This document shows, one piece after another, positions 32,509 to 40,472 of a stretch of DNA of 45,686 bases. Origin of the DNA: Thermocaproicibacter sp002410755 (GTDB lineage: Bacteria > Bacillota > Clostridia > Oscillospirales > Acutalibacteraceae); contig DAITDU010000013.1 in the NCBI GenBank assembly GCA_036839715.1, forward strand, positions 1-45,686, given 5' to 3'. The stretch's first letter is position 1. Each line of letters starts with the position of its first letter. The notes below the pieces were generated by a model. That model made no database searches. It was not told the DNA's origin and was given only the letters and a program-made list of their open reading frames with translations. The position numbers and the translations under genes were made by a program.

Positions 32509-33762
32509 ATGAGTGAAAAACTTGCTATTAACGGCGGAACGCCAGTCCGCAAAAATCCATTGCCTCCTTCTTATCCAGGCGCCACCATGTTCAATGCAGA
32601 GGAAACCGTCGGCCTTGCAGAAGTTGTCGCTGCAAAGTCACCTTTCCGTTTCTATGGGCCAAACTGCCTTGGAAAAACGAAGCAGTTTGAAAAAGATCTT
32701 GCAAAGATGTTCGGTGTAAAACATGCGCTTGCTGTAACTTCCGGCACAGCGGCACTGATGTGCGCACTGAAAGCCGCCGGTGTGGGCGCAGGCGACAAAG
32801 TTATTGTCCCGGCCTGCACATTTATTGCTACACCTGGTGCAGTCGTATGTGCCGGCGGTGTCCCTGTCTTCGCTGATATTGACGAAAGTCTCAGCATGGA
32901 CCCAGACGACATTGAACGCCATATTGACAAATATACCAAAGCAATCATATGTGTGCCGATTCTTGGCAACCCGTGCCAGATGGACCGCATCATGGAGGTT
33001 GCTAACCGCCATCACCTGACGGTTATTGAAGATGCAGCGCAGTCCTGCGGTTCTTCCTACCATGGCAAGCTGAGCGGCACATTCGGGCATATTAACACCT
33101 TCAGCCTCCAGATGAACAAAATCATCACAACAGGCGAAGGCGGTGCCGTTGTCACTGACGATCCAAAGCTTTATGAGCGTGCCGTCCGTTACCATGACCA
33201 GGGCATGTTCCGTGAGCGTGAAGGGTTCCTAAATGTCAATGAAAATGAAGATGTTTTTGTTGGTGAAGACTACCGCATGAACGAGTTCTCCGGCGCAGTT
33301 GCCCTTGTTCAGCTTCATAAACTTCCGGAGATTATTTCGCGTATGCGCCATATCAAGAAAATCATTAAAGATGGTCTCCGCAACGTCCCGGGAATCGGTT
33401 TCCGCCGCATCAACGACGAAGCAGGCGACGCAGGCAATGCAATCATTTTCCTTCTGGAAAGCCAGACAAAAGCAGTCGCTTTTGTTCGTGCGCTCTGTGC
33501 TGAAAATATTTCGACCTACCAGCTATACAGCGGCATTCCAATCTACATGCAGCCGCAGATTTTCCGCCAGCGCACAGCAGACAACAGCGGCTTCCCATTC
33601 AACCAGTTTGACAAGCCTGTTGTCTATACGGAAGACATGTGCCCGCATGCCCTTGATATTCTGTCACGCAATGCTGTAATCAATGTCGGCCCGACTTGGA
33701 CTGAACAGGATGCACAAGATGTTGTTGCAGCTGTTAAAAAGGTTGCAGCTCAGGTTCTGTAA
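32509..33762 (+). CDS. DegT/DnrJ/EryC1/StrS family PLP enzyme (second copy)
   Basis: 417 residues, paralogous to the product at 25802. It starts SEKLAINGGTPVRKNPLPP, the AHBA-synthase/inosose-aminotransferase-type N-terminus, then HALAVTSGTAALMCALKAAG, Asp175 in VIEDAAQSCG, and PLP lysine Lys204 in FSLQMNKIITTGEGG. The C-terminal segment (YSGIPIYMQPQIF; INVGPTWTEQDAQDVVAAV) differs from the first copy, so the two may act on different steps or form a heterodimer. GGGAGG lies 8 bases before the ATG. It is divergent from glxK and has its own short leader. Aminotransferase or PLP-dependent dehydratase activity is possible. Confidence 0.88.
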   Translation: MSEKLAINGGTPVRKNPLPPSYPGATMFNAEETVGLAEVVAAKSPFRFYGPNCLGKTKQFEKDLAKMFGVKHALAVTSGTAALMCALKAAGVGAGDKVIVPACTFIATPGAVVCAGGVPVFADIDESLSMDPDDIERHIDKYTKAIICVPILGNPCQMDRIMEVANRHHLTVIEDAAQSCGSSYHGKLSGTFGHINTFSLQMNKIITTGEGGAVVTDDPKLYERAVRYHDQGMFREREGFLNVNENEDVFVGEDYRMNEFSGAVALVQLHKLPEIISRMRHIKKIIKDGLRNVPGIGFRRINDEAGDAGNAIIFLLESQTKAVAFVRALCAENISTYQLYSGIPIYMQPQIFRQRTADNSGFPFNQFDKPVVYTEDMCPHALDILSRNAVINVGPTWTEQDAQDVVAAVKKVAAQVL

Positions 33763-33783
33763 TCTGGTTTCTGAGAGTATTTT

Positions 33784-33815
33784 ATCCCCTTCCGCCATTT
33801 TCGGCGAAAGGGGAT
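33784..33815. terminator. hairpin between convergent DegT and AraC genes
   Basis: ATCCCCTT (33784-33791) pairs with AAGGGGAT (33808-33815), with an inner CGCC/GGCG. It lacks a clear T-run on either strand, so it is a probable but not strong terminator. Confidence 0.5.
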
Positions 33816-33829
33816 TGCTTTATGGAAAG

Positions 33830-34783
33830 TTAACTTTTGGAACGGCTTGCCCTGCGGTATTCTGTTGGTGAAAGGCCCACCGTATTTTTAAATGTCCGGT
33901 TAAAATGGTTTACATTCTGGAACCCGGAGTCATAGCAGATATCCGCAACAAGCTTATTGGTATTTTTCAGCAGGTCCATTGCATGTTCCACCCGCTTCGA
34001 GTTCAGATACTCCACGAATGTGCGGTTCGTGATGAGCTTAAACAAATAACTGAAATAGGATTGAGAGAGAAGGGCCACACGAGAAATCTCCTCAATGGAG
34101 ATTTGTTCCGTGTAGTGGTGGTCAATGTAATCAATCGCCTTGTGAATCGCATCACGGTGGCGGTCGTAGACCTCTTTCACATCAGACTGCTGGGAAACGC
34201 TTTCCCTAAAATAGCGTCCGACAAGGACAAGCAGCTTTAAGATATCCGCCTTGATGGCAAGCAGGAAGCCATCTTTTCTTTGAGTATACTCCGTGTAGAT
34301 TTCTAAAAGGAGCTCTTCCACTTTCTGCTGCCGCTCCCCGGAAAGATTCAGGCGCGGCTTTACGTTGCATTCCGAAACAAGGAATGGCTCAATATAATAA
34401 AAATCAAAAAAGGATGCACTGCCCCCTTTGTCACTGAACTGCCGTGCATTGCTGCCCAGTATGAATTCCGTTGCCACTTCAAGCTCAACTATTTCAAAAT
34501 CCGCACCAGGAACGGCAATAAGCTGGTGCGGTACATAAGGCGGAATTACAAAAATATCACCTTTCACCAGTTTGTACTGGGAACGGTTAATGCGGTGGAT
34601 CAGCTTTCCCCACGAAACATAGTTGATTTGCAGCATCTCATGACAGTGCAGCGGTGAAAGATCATGGGGGTGCTCCTTACGGATATAAACCGGAAGGCCG
34701 CCATTTTGGTTATCATTCCGGGTAAAAACGGCTATGTTTTTATACCCGTCCTTGTCAAGATCAGTGAATTTCACAGCGCTCAC
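33830..34783 (-). CDS. AraC-family regulator with cupin domain (likely alpha-galactosidase regulator)
   Basis: 317 residues. A cupin sensing domain (SPLHCHEMLQINYVSWGKLI; KLVKGDIFVIPPYVPHQLIA) is followed by a C-terminal pair of AraC helix-turn-helix motifs (ISIEEISRVALLSQSYFSYL; KLVADICYDSGFQNVNHFNR), ending KNTVGLSPTEYRRASR. Family members respond to sugars such as raffinose and melibiose. It is divergent from a GH36 alpha-galactosidase and shares the intergenic region with a 10-bp palindrome, which suggests it controls that gene. The start is uncertain: GTG 34783 or the in-frame GTG 34774, which has a better spaced GGAAGTGAG. Confidence 0.92.
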   Translation of the reverse strand: MSAVKFTDLDKDGYKNIAVFTRNDNQNGGLPVYIRKEHPHDLSPLHCHEMLQINYVSWGKLIHRINRSQYKLVKGDIFVIPPYVPHQLIAVPGADFEIVELEVATEFILGSNARQFSDKGGSASFFDFYYIEPFLVSECNVKPRLNLSGERQQKVEELLLEIYTEYTQRKDGFLLAIKADILKLLVLVGRYFRESVSQQSDVKEVYDRHRDAIHKAIDYIDHHYTEQISIEEISRVALLSQSYFSYLFKLITNRTFVEYLNSKRVEHAMDLLKNTNKLVADICYDSGFQNVNHFNRTFKNTVGLSPTEYRRASRSKS

Positions 34784-34813
34784 TTCCGAACCCAGGAATC
34801 GTTTCTGCCTCGG

Positions 34814-34849
34814 TTCCGTATGGTTTTATTATACTTCCGCCATACGGAA
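34814..34849. promoter_or_regulatory. palindromic operator between AraC regulator and alpha-galactosidase
   Basis: TTCCGTATGG (34814-34823) and CCATACGGAA (34840-34849) are a perfect 10-bp inverted repeat with a 16-base AT-rich centre. It lies 30 bases from the regulator start and about 40 upstream of the alpha-galactosidase -35, where an AraC protein could activate one gene and repress its own. Confidence 0.65.
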
Positions 34850-34887
34850 AGTGCAAGATAATCGCCGTGCCGTTTGATAAAAACCAG

Positions 34888-34916
34888 AAGACAGCTCCCT
34901 TAAAACCTGATATAAT
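34888..34916 (+). promoter_or_regulatory. promoter of the alpha-galactosidase gene
   Basis: AAGACA (34888-34893), a 17-base spacer and a perfect TATAAT (34911-34916). The weak -35 fits a promoter that needs an activator, consistent with the upstream palindrome. Confidence 0.6.
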
Positions 34917-34974
34917 AAATAGCGAATCTGAAAGCGGACCATTCAGGCTCTGCTTTTCAAGGAGGAGTCATTTT

Positions 34975-37158
34975 ATGGCGATCCATAGCATATCATCCAA
35001 ATTATATCCCCACGCATTTCGGATGGACACACCCCACAGCAGCTATATTCTCGGTATCGCTGCAGATGGCCTGGCTGTCCACCTGTACTATGGTCCAAAA
35101 CTCAGCGATACCGATATGGCGTCCGTCTGCGGAGAAGAAAATTCCCCGTGGTTTCCAGAGCCTTACGCGGAAATGCTTCTCGACCACGTCCCTCTTGAGT
35201 ATTCTGCTTCCGGGAAGGAAGACCTCCGTCCCTCAGCACTCAGTGTCCTCTGGGATGACGGTGACAATATTGCCGACCTGCGGTACCGCTCCCACCGGAT
35301 TGTCACTGGAAAGCCGTCGCCAAAAGGCCTCCCGCACGTCTATACGGAAGATGATTCTGAAGCACAGACGCTTATCCTAGCGCTTGCTGACGCGAAAGGG
35401 CTTGAAGTAGACCTCTACTACACCGTACTGGAACATTTTGATGCCGTCATCCGCCGTACTGTAATCCGCAACGCAGGCACTCAGAACGTTTCCCTGCTTC
35501 GCGTGATGAGTGCCAGTGAAGACCTGCCGGAAAACCGCATGGACATGATTTCCCTTAACGGCAGCTGGGCCCGCGAATGCCATGTGGAACGCCAGTCTGT
35601 CACACACTGCCGCGAGCGAATCGAAAGTTTCCGCGGTGTTTCCGGCCACCGGCACAATCCCTTTGCTGCTGTTGTTTCACAGGACTGCACGGAAACTGCC
35701 GGGGAAGCTTACGGATTCAGCCTGGTCTACAGCGGGAATTTCTGCATTGAAACGGAAGTCGACTGCCACGACCACCTGCGTGTCAACGCTGGTCTTTCCG
35801 ACCGCTCTTTTCGTTGGCCGCTCGCACCCGGCGAATCGTTTGACACACCGGAAGCCGTTCTTGTCTATTCCAACCGCGGCCTAGGGGGAATGTCTCAGGC
35901 TTATCATCAATTATATGCAAAGCGTGTCTCGCGCGGATACTGGCGTGACAGGCCGCGTCCTGTTCTCCTAAATACCTGGGAAGGCCTCTACTTCGATTTT
36001 AACCATGAAAAGCTGATACGCCTTGCAAAATCTGCGGCAGATATCGGCATTGAACTTTTCGTCCTCGACGACGGCTGGTTCGGACACCGCTCAAATGCCA
36101 ACAGTTCCCTCGGAGACTGGGTGCCGTGGGAAGAAAAGCTTGGCTGCACACTGCCACAGCTCGTCAGCGAAATCAACAGCCTTGGCCTTGCATTTGGTAT
36201 CTGGGTTGAGCCGGAAATGATTTCCGAAGACAGCAATCTTTACCACGCCCATCCGGACTGGGTGCTTTGCAGGCCTGCCCGTACCGCGACTCAGTCCCGT
36301 ACACAGCTTATGCTCGACCTTACGCGGCCAGAGGTATGCGATTACATCATTGACACTATGACTAAGTTATTCTCCAGTGCCAATATCTCCTACGTCAAGT
36401 GGGACATGAACCGCTTTATGACCGAAGTCGGTTCAAGTACCGATCCAAAAGCAAGTGCCGGCGCTCTTGCTCACCGCTATATGCTCAGCGTGTACCGGAT
36501 GATGGATACCTTGACTTCACGCTTTCCAAAGATTCTGTTCGAGGGCTGTGCAGGCGGCGGCGGTCGGTTTGACCCCGGCACCCTCTACTATTTTCCACAG
36601 GTCTGGACCAGTGATGACACCGATCCGGTTCAGCGCCTGACGATTCAGGGCGGCGCATCGCTTGCCTATCCAACTTCTATGATGAGCTGCCATGTTTCCG
36701 CTTCTCCAAACCACCAGTTAGGCCGCCTTACAACCTTTGAAACACGCTGGAACATTGCTGTTCTGGGCGGCGGATTCGGTTATGAGCTGGACACGACCAA
36801 ACTGACGCCGGATGAACGTGAAACCGTGCGCCAACAGATTATCCAGTATAAAAAAGAGCGTGGGATTCTGTTCGGCAGTGAACTGTACCGCCTTGCCGCA
36901 CCAAAAGATACCGTTGCTTTTCAGCAGATTTCCAAAGACAAACGCCATATTGTCGTCACCTGCTGCCGGAAACTCTTTGATATGGTGCAGGAAACATCCT
37001 GGCTTCACCTTGTAGATCTGGAATCGGCAGCCATCTACCGCAATCTGGAGACCGGTTCTGCATGCACCGGTGCTGCACTGATGGGCATGGGGGTCCGCCT
37101 GCATCTGCCATTCCAGGATTTTGCAAGTTGCCGCATCCGTTTTGAACGTATAAATTAA
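34975..37158 (+). CDS. alpha-galactosidase, glycoside hydrolase family 36
   Basis: 727 residues, the full GH36 architecture. A beta-sandwich N-domain is followed by a TIM barrel with LFVLDDGWFG, LAFGIWVEPEMIS, the nucleophile Asp477 in YVKWDMNR, and FEGCAGGGGRFDPGTLYYFP. The acid/base is Asp547 or Asp548 in VWTSDDTDP, and a C-terminal beta domain ends the protein. The 70-residue gap between the two aspartates fits characterised members. It hydrolyses terminal alpha-1,6-galactose from raffinose-family sugars or melibiose; with no signal peptide it is cytoplasmic. AAGGAGGA precedes ATG 34975; the 36 upstream codons of open frame are before that site. No dedicated importer is adjacent. Its last 4 bases overlap the Lrp gene on the other strand. 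Confidence 0.96.
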   Translation: MAIHSISSKLYPHAFRMDTPHSSYILGIAADGLAVHLYYGPKLSDTDMASVCGEENSPWFPEPYAEMLLDHVPLEYSASGKEDLRPSALSVLWDDGDNIADLRYRSHRIVTGKPSPKGLPHVYTEDDSEAQTLILALADAKGLEVDLYYTVLEHFDAVIRRTVIRNAGTQNVSLLRVMSASEDLPENRMDMISLNGSWARECHVERQSVTHCRERIESFRGVSGHRHNPFAAVVSQDCTETAGEAYGFSLVYSGNFCIETEVDCHDHLRVNAGLSDRSFRWPLAPGESFDTPEAVLVYSNRGLGGMSQAYHQLYAKRVSRGYWRDRPRPVLLNTWEGLYFDFNHEKLIRLAKSAADIGIELFVLDDGWFGHRSNANSSLGDWVPWEEKLGCTLPQLVSEINSLGLAFGIWVEPEMISEDSNLYHAHPDWVLCRPARTATQSRTQLMLDLTRPEVCDYIIDTMTKLFSSANISYVKWDMNRFMTEVGSSTDPKASAGALAHRYMLSVYRMMDTLTSRFPKILFEGCAGGGGRFDPGTLYYFPQVWTSDDTDPVQRLTIQGGASLAYPTSMMSCHVSASPNHQLGRLTTFETRWNIAVLGGGFGYELDTTKLTPDERETVRQQIIQYKKERGILFGSELYRLAAPKDTVAFQQISKDKRHIVVTCCRKLFDMVQETSWLHLVDLESAAIYRNLETGSACTGAALMGMGVRLHLPFQDFASCRIRFERIN

Positions 37159-37646
37159 TCCGTTTTTGTCGATTTTACGGTTCCCGCTTTTTTTGTCGCT
37201 GTGTCAATAGAATCGGAAACATCTACTCCGCGCGGTTCTACAGGCGTTGAAAAAACAATCTGCGTTTCCGTTGGGCCAAACTTTTGGAGCTTTCCGATAA
37301 ATTCATCAAGTTCCATGGTGCTGTGAAAAATCACTTTGATCAGCATGGAGTAACTCCCTGTTACACAGTCACATTCTACAACATTGGGACATGCACGGAT
37401 AAACGGGTAAAAAACCGGCTTCTGCCTTGGAGACATCTGCAGGTTAATAAATGCTTTGATATGATAGCCAACCCGAAAGGGATCAACACAGGCGTGATAG
37501 CCAGTGATGATCCCTCCTTTTTCAAGCTTCCCAATACGTGCTGAAACAGCCGGTGGTGAAAGAAAAACTTTTTTTGTCAGCGCTTTAACTGCAACACGCG
37601 CATTCTCCTGAAGTGCCGCAATCAAGGCAGCATCAATTTGGTCCAT
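37155..37646 (-). CDS. Lrp/AsnC family transcriptional regulator
   Basis: 163 residues. An N-terminal AsnC-type helix-turn-helix (MDQIDAALIAALQENARVAV; KKVFLSPPAVSARIGKLEKG) is followed by an RAM/Lrp ligand domain (VGYHIKAFINLQMSPRQKP; VVECDCVTGSYSMLIKVIFH). A Lys/Thr-rich tail ends the protein. Such proteins form octamers and respond to amino acids. The gene is divergent from aspA, next to the arginine deiminase genes, so control of aspartate or arginine catabolism is a sensible guess. AAAGGAA lies rather far (14 bases) from the ATG. An inverted repeat GTTTCGT/ACGAAAC lies in the shared intergenic region. Confidence 0.92.
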   Translation of the reverse strand: MDQIDAALIAALQENARVAVKALTKKVFLSPPAVSARIGKLEKGGIITGYHACVDPFRVGYHIKAFINLQMSPRQKPVFYPFIRACPNVVECDCVTGSYSMLIKVIFHSTMELDEFIGKLQKFGPTETQIVFSTPVEPRGVDVSDSIDTATKKAGTVKSTKTD

Positions 37647-37711
37647 TTTGCTATTTTCAGTTCCTTTCTGTGAATTAAGAATTATTTTCCACCTTTTTCT
37701 TTATTTTTTTA

Positions 37712-37736
37712 GTTTCGTCTCTACTCTGCACGAAAC
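37712..37736. promoter_or_regulatory. inverted repeat between the Lrp gene and aspA
   Basis: GTTTCGT (37712-37718) and ACGAAAC (37730-37736) are 7-bp inverted arms with 11 bases between them. It is a candidate regulator site in a divergent intergenic region of 272 bases that otherwise shows only AT-rich sequence. Confidence 0.4.
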
Positions 37737-37918
37737 ATTGTACCATATTTATTTAATTTTTTAAAGTATCTTCACGTTTAGCTTTTCTTTTTTCGGGCAG
37801 ACATAATGAATTTAACATCTTATGCGCAATTCTTTAAAAAGGCTTTACGGCTTCCCACTTTCAGTGTTACGATGTTCTAAAGGATCCGAAATGATTGAAA
37901 AACAGAGGAGTTAAAGCT

Positions 37919-39316
37919 ATGAAAACAAGAATTGAAACTGACTACATTGGCAGCCTGAATGTTCCGGAAAACGCCTATTATGGTGTACAGTCCCTCCGTG
38001 CGAAAAATAATTTTTCCATTACCGGAAGGATGATGGACCCGCTGTTCATTGAGTCAATGGTACAGATTAAAAAGGCCGCAGCCATTACCAACCGGGATGC
38101 GGGCTATGTCGACGCCAAAAAGGCGGAAGCCATTATCCGTGCTTGTGATGAAATCATCAGTGGCAAGTTGCGCGACCAGTTTATCGTCGATCCAATCCAG
38201 GGCGGTGCAGGGACTTCTGCAAACATGAACACAAATGAAGTTGTTGCGAACCGTGCTATTGAGCTGCTCGGCGGAAAAAAAGGGGATTACTCTGTTGTGC
38301 ACCCCAATGACGACGTAAACCGCTGCCAGTCTACCAATGACGTTTTCCCGACTGCCGGAAAGCTGACTGTTCTCAAACTTCTTCCAGGCCTTCTGAATGA
38401 GCTAAAGCGCCTTGCCGCCGCCCTGGACAGCAAAGCCGCAGAGTTTGACGATGTACTTAAGATGGGCCGCACCCAGCTCCAGGACGCTGTTCCAATCCGC
38501 CTTGGCCAGGAATTTTCCGCCTACTCCAGCGTTATCCGCAGAGACATTACACGGATTGAGAACTCTGAGGATGAAATCCGCTCCATTAACCTTGGCGGGA
38601 CTGCAATCGGCACTTCCCTGAATGCAGGCCCAAAATATGTGGAAAATATCGCCGGAAATCTTCAGAAAATGACTGGGATTGATTTCTGCCGCGCTGACAA
38701 CCTGATTGATGCAACGCAGAATCTTGATGGCTTTACAGTCGTCTCCAGCGCGCTGAAATGCTGTGCTGTGGACCTTTCCAAAATTGCCAATGATCTACGC
38801 CTGCTTTCCAGCGGGCCCCGCACAGGCATCATGGAAATCGCACTCCCGGCCATGCAGAACGGTTCTTCCATTATGCCCGGCAAAGTAAACCCTGTTATCC
38901 CCGAAGTTGTCTCACAGGCTGCATTTGATGTCATCGGAAATGATACAACAATCGCAATGGCCGCCGAGGCAGGCCAGCTTGAGCTGAATGCCTTTGAGCC
39001 AGTCCTTTTCTACCGGCTGATTGAATCCGTTGAAGTCCTGAAGGGTGCCGTTCAGACTTTTGTAGACCACTGTGTCACCGGTATTTCCGCCAACCGTGAA
39101 ATCTGCAAAAAGCACCTGAACGCAAGTGTCGGCATTGTCACTGCCCTGAATCCATACATCGGCTATGTCCGTTCTGCAAAGCTCGCTAAAGAATCTCTTC
39201 AGAGCGGGAAACCGGTCATCCAGCTTGCAGAGGAGCAACATGTTCTGAGTGAAGAAAAGCTCCGCGCTGTTTTAAACCCCGCCGCTATGACAGACGGCGT
39301 TAATGTGCGGAAATAA
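37919..39316 (+). CDS. aspA: aspartate ammonia-lyase
   Basis: 465 residues of the fumarase/aspartase superfamily. It starts KTRIETDYIGSLNVPENAYY, which is the aspartase rather than fumarase form, then GAGTSANMNTNEVVANRAIE, VVHPNDDVNRCQSTNDVFPT, and the signature loop GSSIMPGKVNPVIPEVV with the catalytic serine. It converts aspartate to fumarate and ammonia in the cytoplasm. ATG 37919 follows GAGGAG; eight upstream codons are before that site. The gene faces the arc genes, and its product supports amino-acid fermentation together with them. Confidence 0.95.
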   Translation: MKTRIETDYIGSLNVPENAYYGVQSLRAKNNFSITGRMMDPLFIESMVQIKKAAAITNRDAGYVDAKKAEAIIRACDEIISGKLRDQFIVDPIQGGAGTSANMNTNEVVANRAIELLGGKKGDYSVVHPNDDVNRCQSTNDVFPTAGKLTVLKLLPGLLNELKRLAAALDSKAAEFDDVLKMGRTQLQDAVPIRLGQEFSAYSSVIRRDITRIENSEDEIRSINLGGTAIGTSLNAGPKYVENIAGNLQKMTGIDFCRADNLIDATQNLDGFTVVSSALKCCAVDLSKIANDLRLLSSGPRTGIMEIALPAMQNGSSIMPGKVNPVIPEVVSQAAFDVIGNDTTIAMAAEAGQLELNAFEPVLFYRLIESVEVLKGAVQTFVDHCVTGISANREICKKHLNASVGIVTALNPYIGYVRSAKLAKESLQSGKPVIQLAEEQHVLSEEKLRAVLNPAAMTDGVNVRK

Positions 39317-39374
39317 ATCTGCTTCGTTTCTTAACTGACAAGGGAAAAAATAGAGCCGCTTAAAATGGAAAAGG

Positions 39375-39412
39375 GAAGGCCAGCCGCAGAACAATTTCTA
39401 CGACCGGCCTTC
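39375..39412. terminator. hairpin between convergent aspA and arcC
   Basis: GAAGGCC (39375-39381) and GGCCTTC (39406-39412) pair perfectly, and the stem continues with two mismatches. It lies between the aspA and arcC stops. The plus-strand tail is only mildly T-rich. Confidence 0.6.
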
Positions 39413-39431
39413 TGCTTATTCCGCTGAAAAC

Positions 39432-40382
39432 TCAGGCTGTAATTACCGTGCCAGCTTTGCCTTTCATGGCTTCCAGGGCATCCCTAAGAGAAGAAATAAT
39501 CGCTTTTTTACCCGGTTTCAGTTTTACAAATTCAACTGCCGCCTGGACTTTTGGCAGCATGGAACCGGGTGCAAACTGGCCTTCAGAAATGTATTTTTCC
39601 GATTCTGCAACCGTCATGCCGGAAAGATTCCTCTGGTCTGGTTTCCCAAAATTCAGTGCAACATAATCTACAGCAGTCAGAATTAAAAGCACATCAGCGT
39701 CCAAGGCTTCAGCCAGCTTACTGGCACCAAAATCTTTGTCAATGACAGCGGAAACACTTCCGAGTTCCCCATTCTCCTTTTCAATTACGGGAATCCCTCC
39801 GCCTCCACAGGCAATAACAAGACAACCTGCATTGAGGAGTGTCCTGATAAGCGGTTCCTCCACAATTTTTTTGGGCTTTGGGGATGGCACTACGCGCCTG
39901 TATCCGCGGTTTGAATCCTGCCTGATAACATAGCCCATGGTACATTCCAGTTCTCTTGCCTGTTCCAGAGTATAGAAAGAACCAACCGGTTTCGTCGGGT
40001 TTTGAAAGGCCGGGTCATTCCGGTCCACAACCGTCTGCGTAATAACCGTAGCAACAGGAAAATTCATGCCACGGTGCATCAATTCATTCCGGATTGCCTG
40101 CTGAAGCTGAAAGCCAATGTAGCCCTGGCTCATAGCACCACATTCCGGGAACGGCATAACCGGATTCCGACTGCCAGCCTTTGCAGCCAGCTCAAAAGCG
40201 CCGACAATTTGGCCAACTTGGGGCCCATTTCCATGGGTAAAGAGGACTTCGTTGCCTGAAGCAACCAAATCGACTAGGAATGGAACAATTTTCTCTACTG
40301 TCTCCATCTGGGCTTCAGCCGATTTGTCCTTGGGGTTGGCTTGCAAGGCATTTCCACCGAGCGCAACTACAATTCTTGCCAC
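39432..40382 (-). CDS. arcC: carbamate kinase
   Basis: 316 residues with the carbamate kinase signature: RIVVALGGNALQANP at the start, LFTHGNGPQVGQIVGAFELA, MSQGYIGFQLQQAIRN, RRVVPSPKPKKIVE, VIACGGGGIPVIEKENG, and KDFGASKLAEALDADVLLIL. It transfers phosphate from carbamoyl phosphate to ADP, giving ATP, the energy-yielding last step of the arginine deiminase pathway. GTG 40382 follows AGAAGG by 7 bases. Third gene of the arcA-arcB-arcC set; a 90-base gap separates it from arcB. Confidence 0.96.
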   Translation of the reverse strand: MARIVVALGGNALQANPKDKSAEAQMETVEKIVPFLVDLVASGNEVLFTHGNGPQVGQIVGAFELAAKAGSRNPVMPFPECGAMSQGYIGFQLQQAIRNELMHRGMNFPVATVITQTVVDRNDPAFQNPTKPVGSFYTLEQARELECTMGYVIRQDSNRGYRRVVPSPKPKKIVEEPLIRTLLNAGCLVIACGGGGIPVIEKENGELGSVSAVIDKDFGASKLAEALDADVLLILTAVDYVALNFGKPDQRNLSGMTVAESEKYISEGQFAPGSMLPKVQAAVEFVKLKPGKKAIISSLRDALEAMKGKAGTVITA

Positions 40383-40472
40383 GATACGACCTTCTCTAAA
40401 TGGTTTTTAAGTCCGGGCTTACACTTCCCCGGCTACAGCAAAAGCGGAGCACTGCTTTAAAGACTGCCCGAG

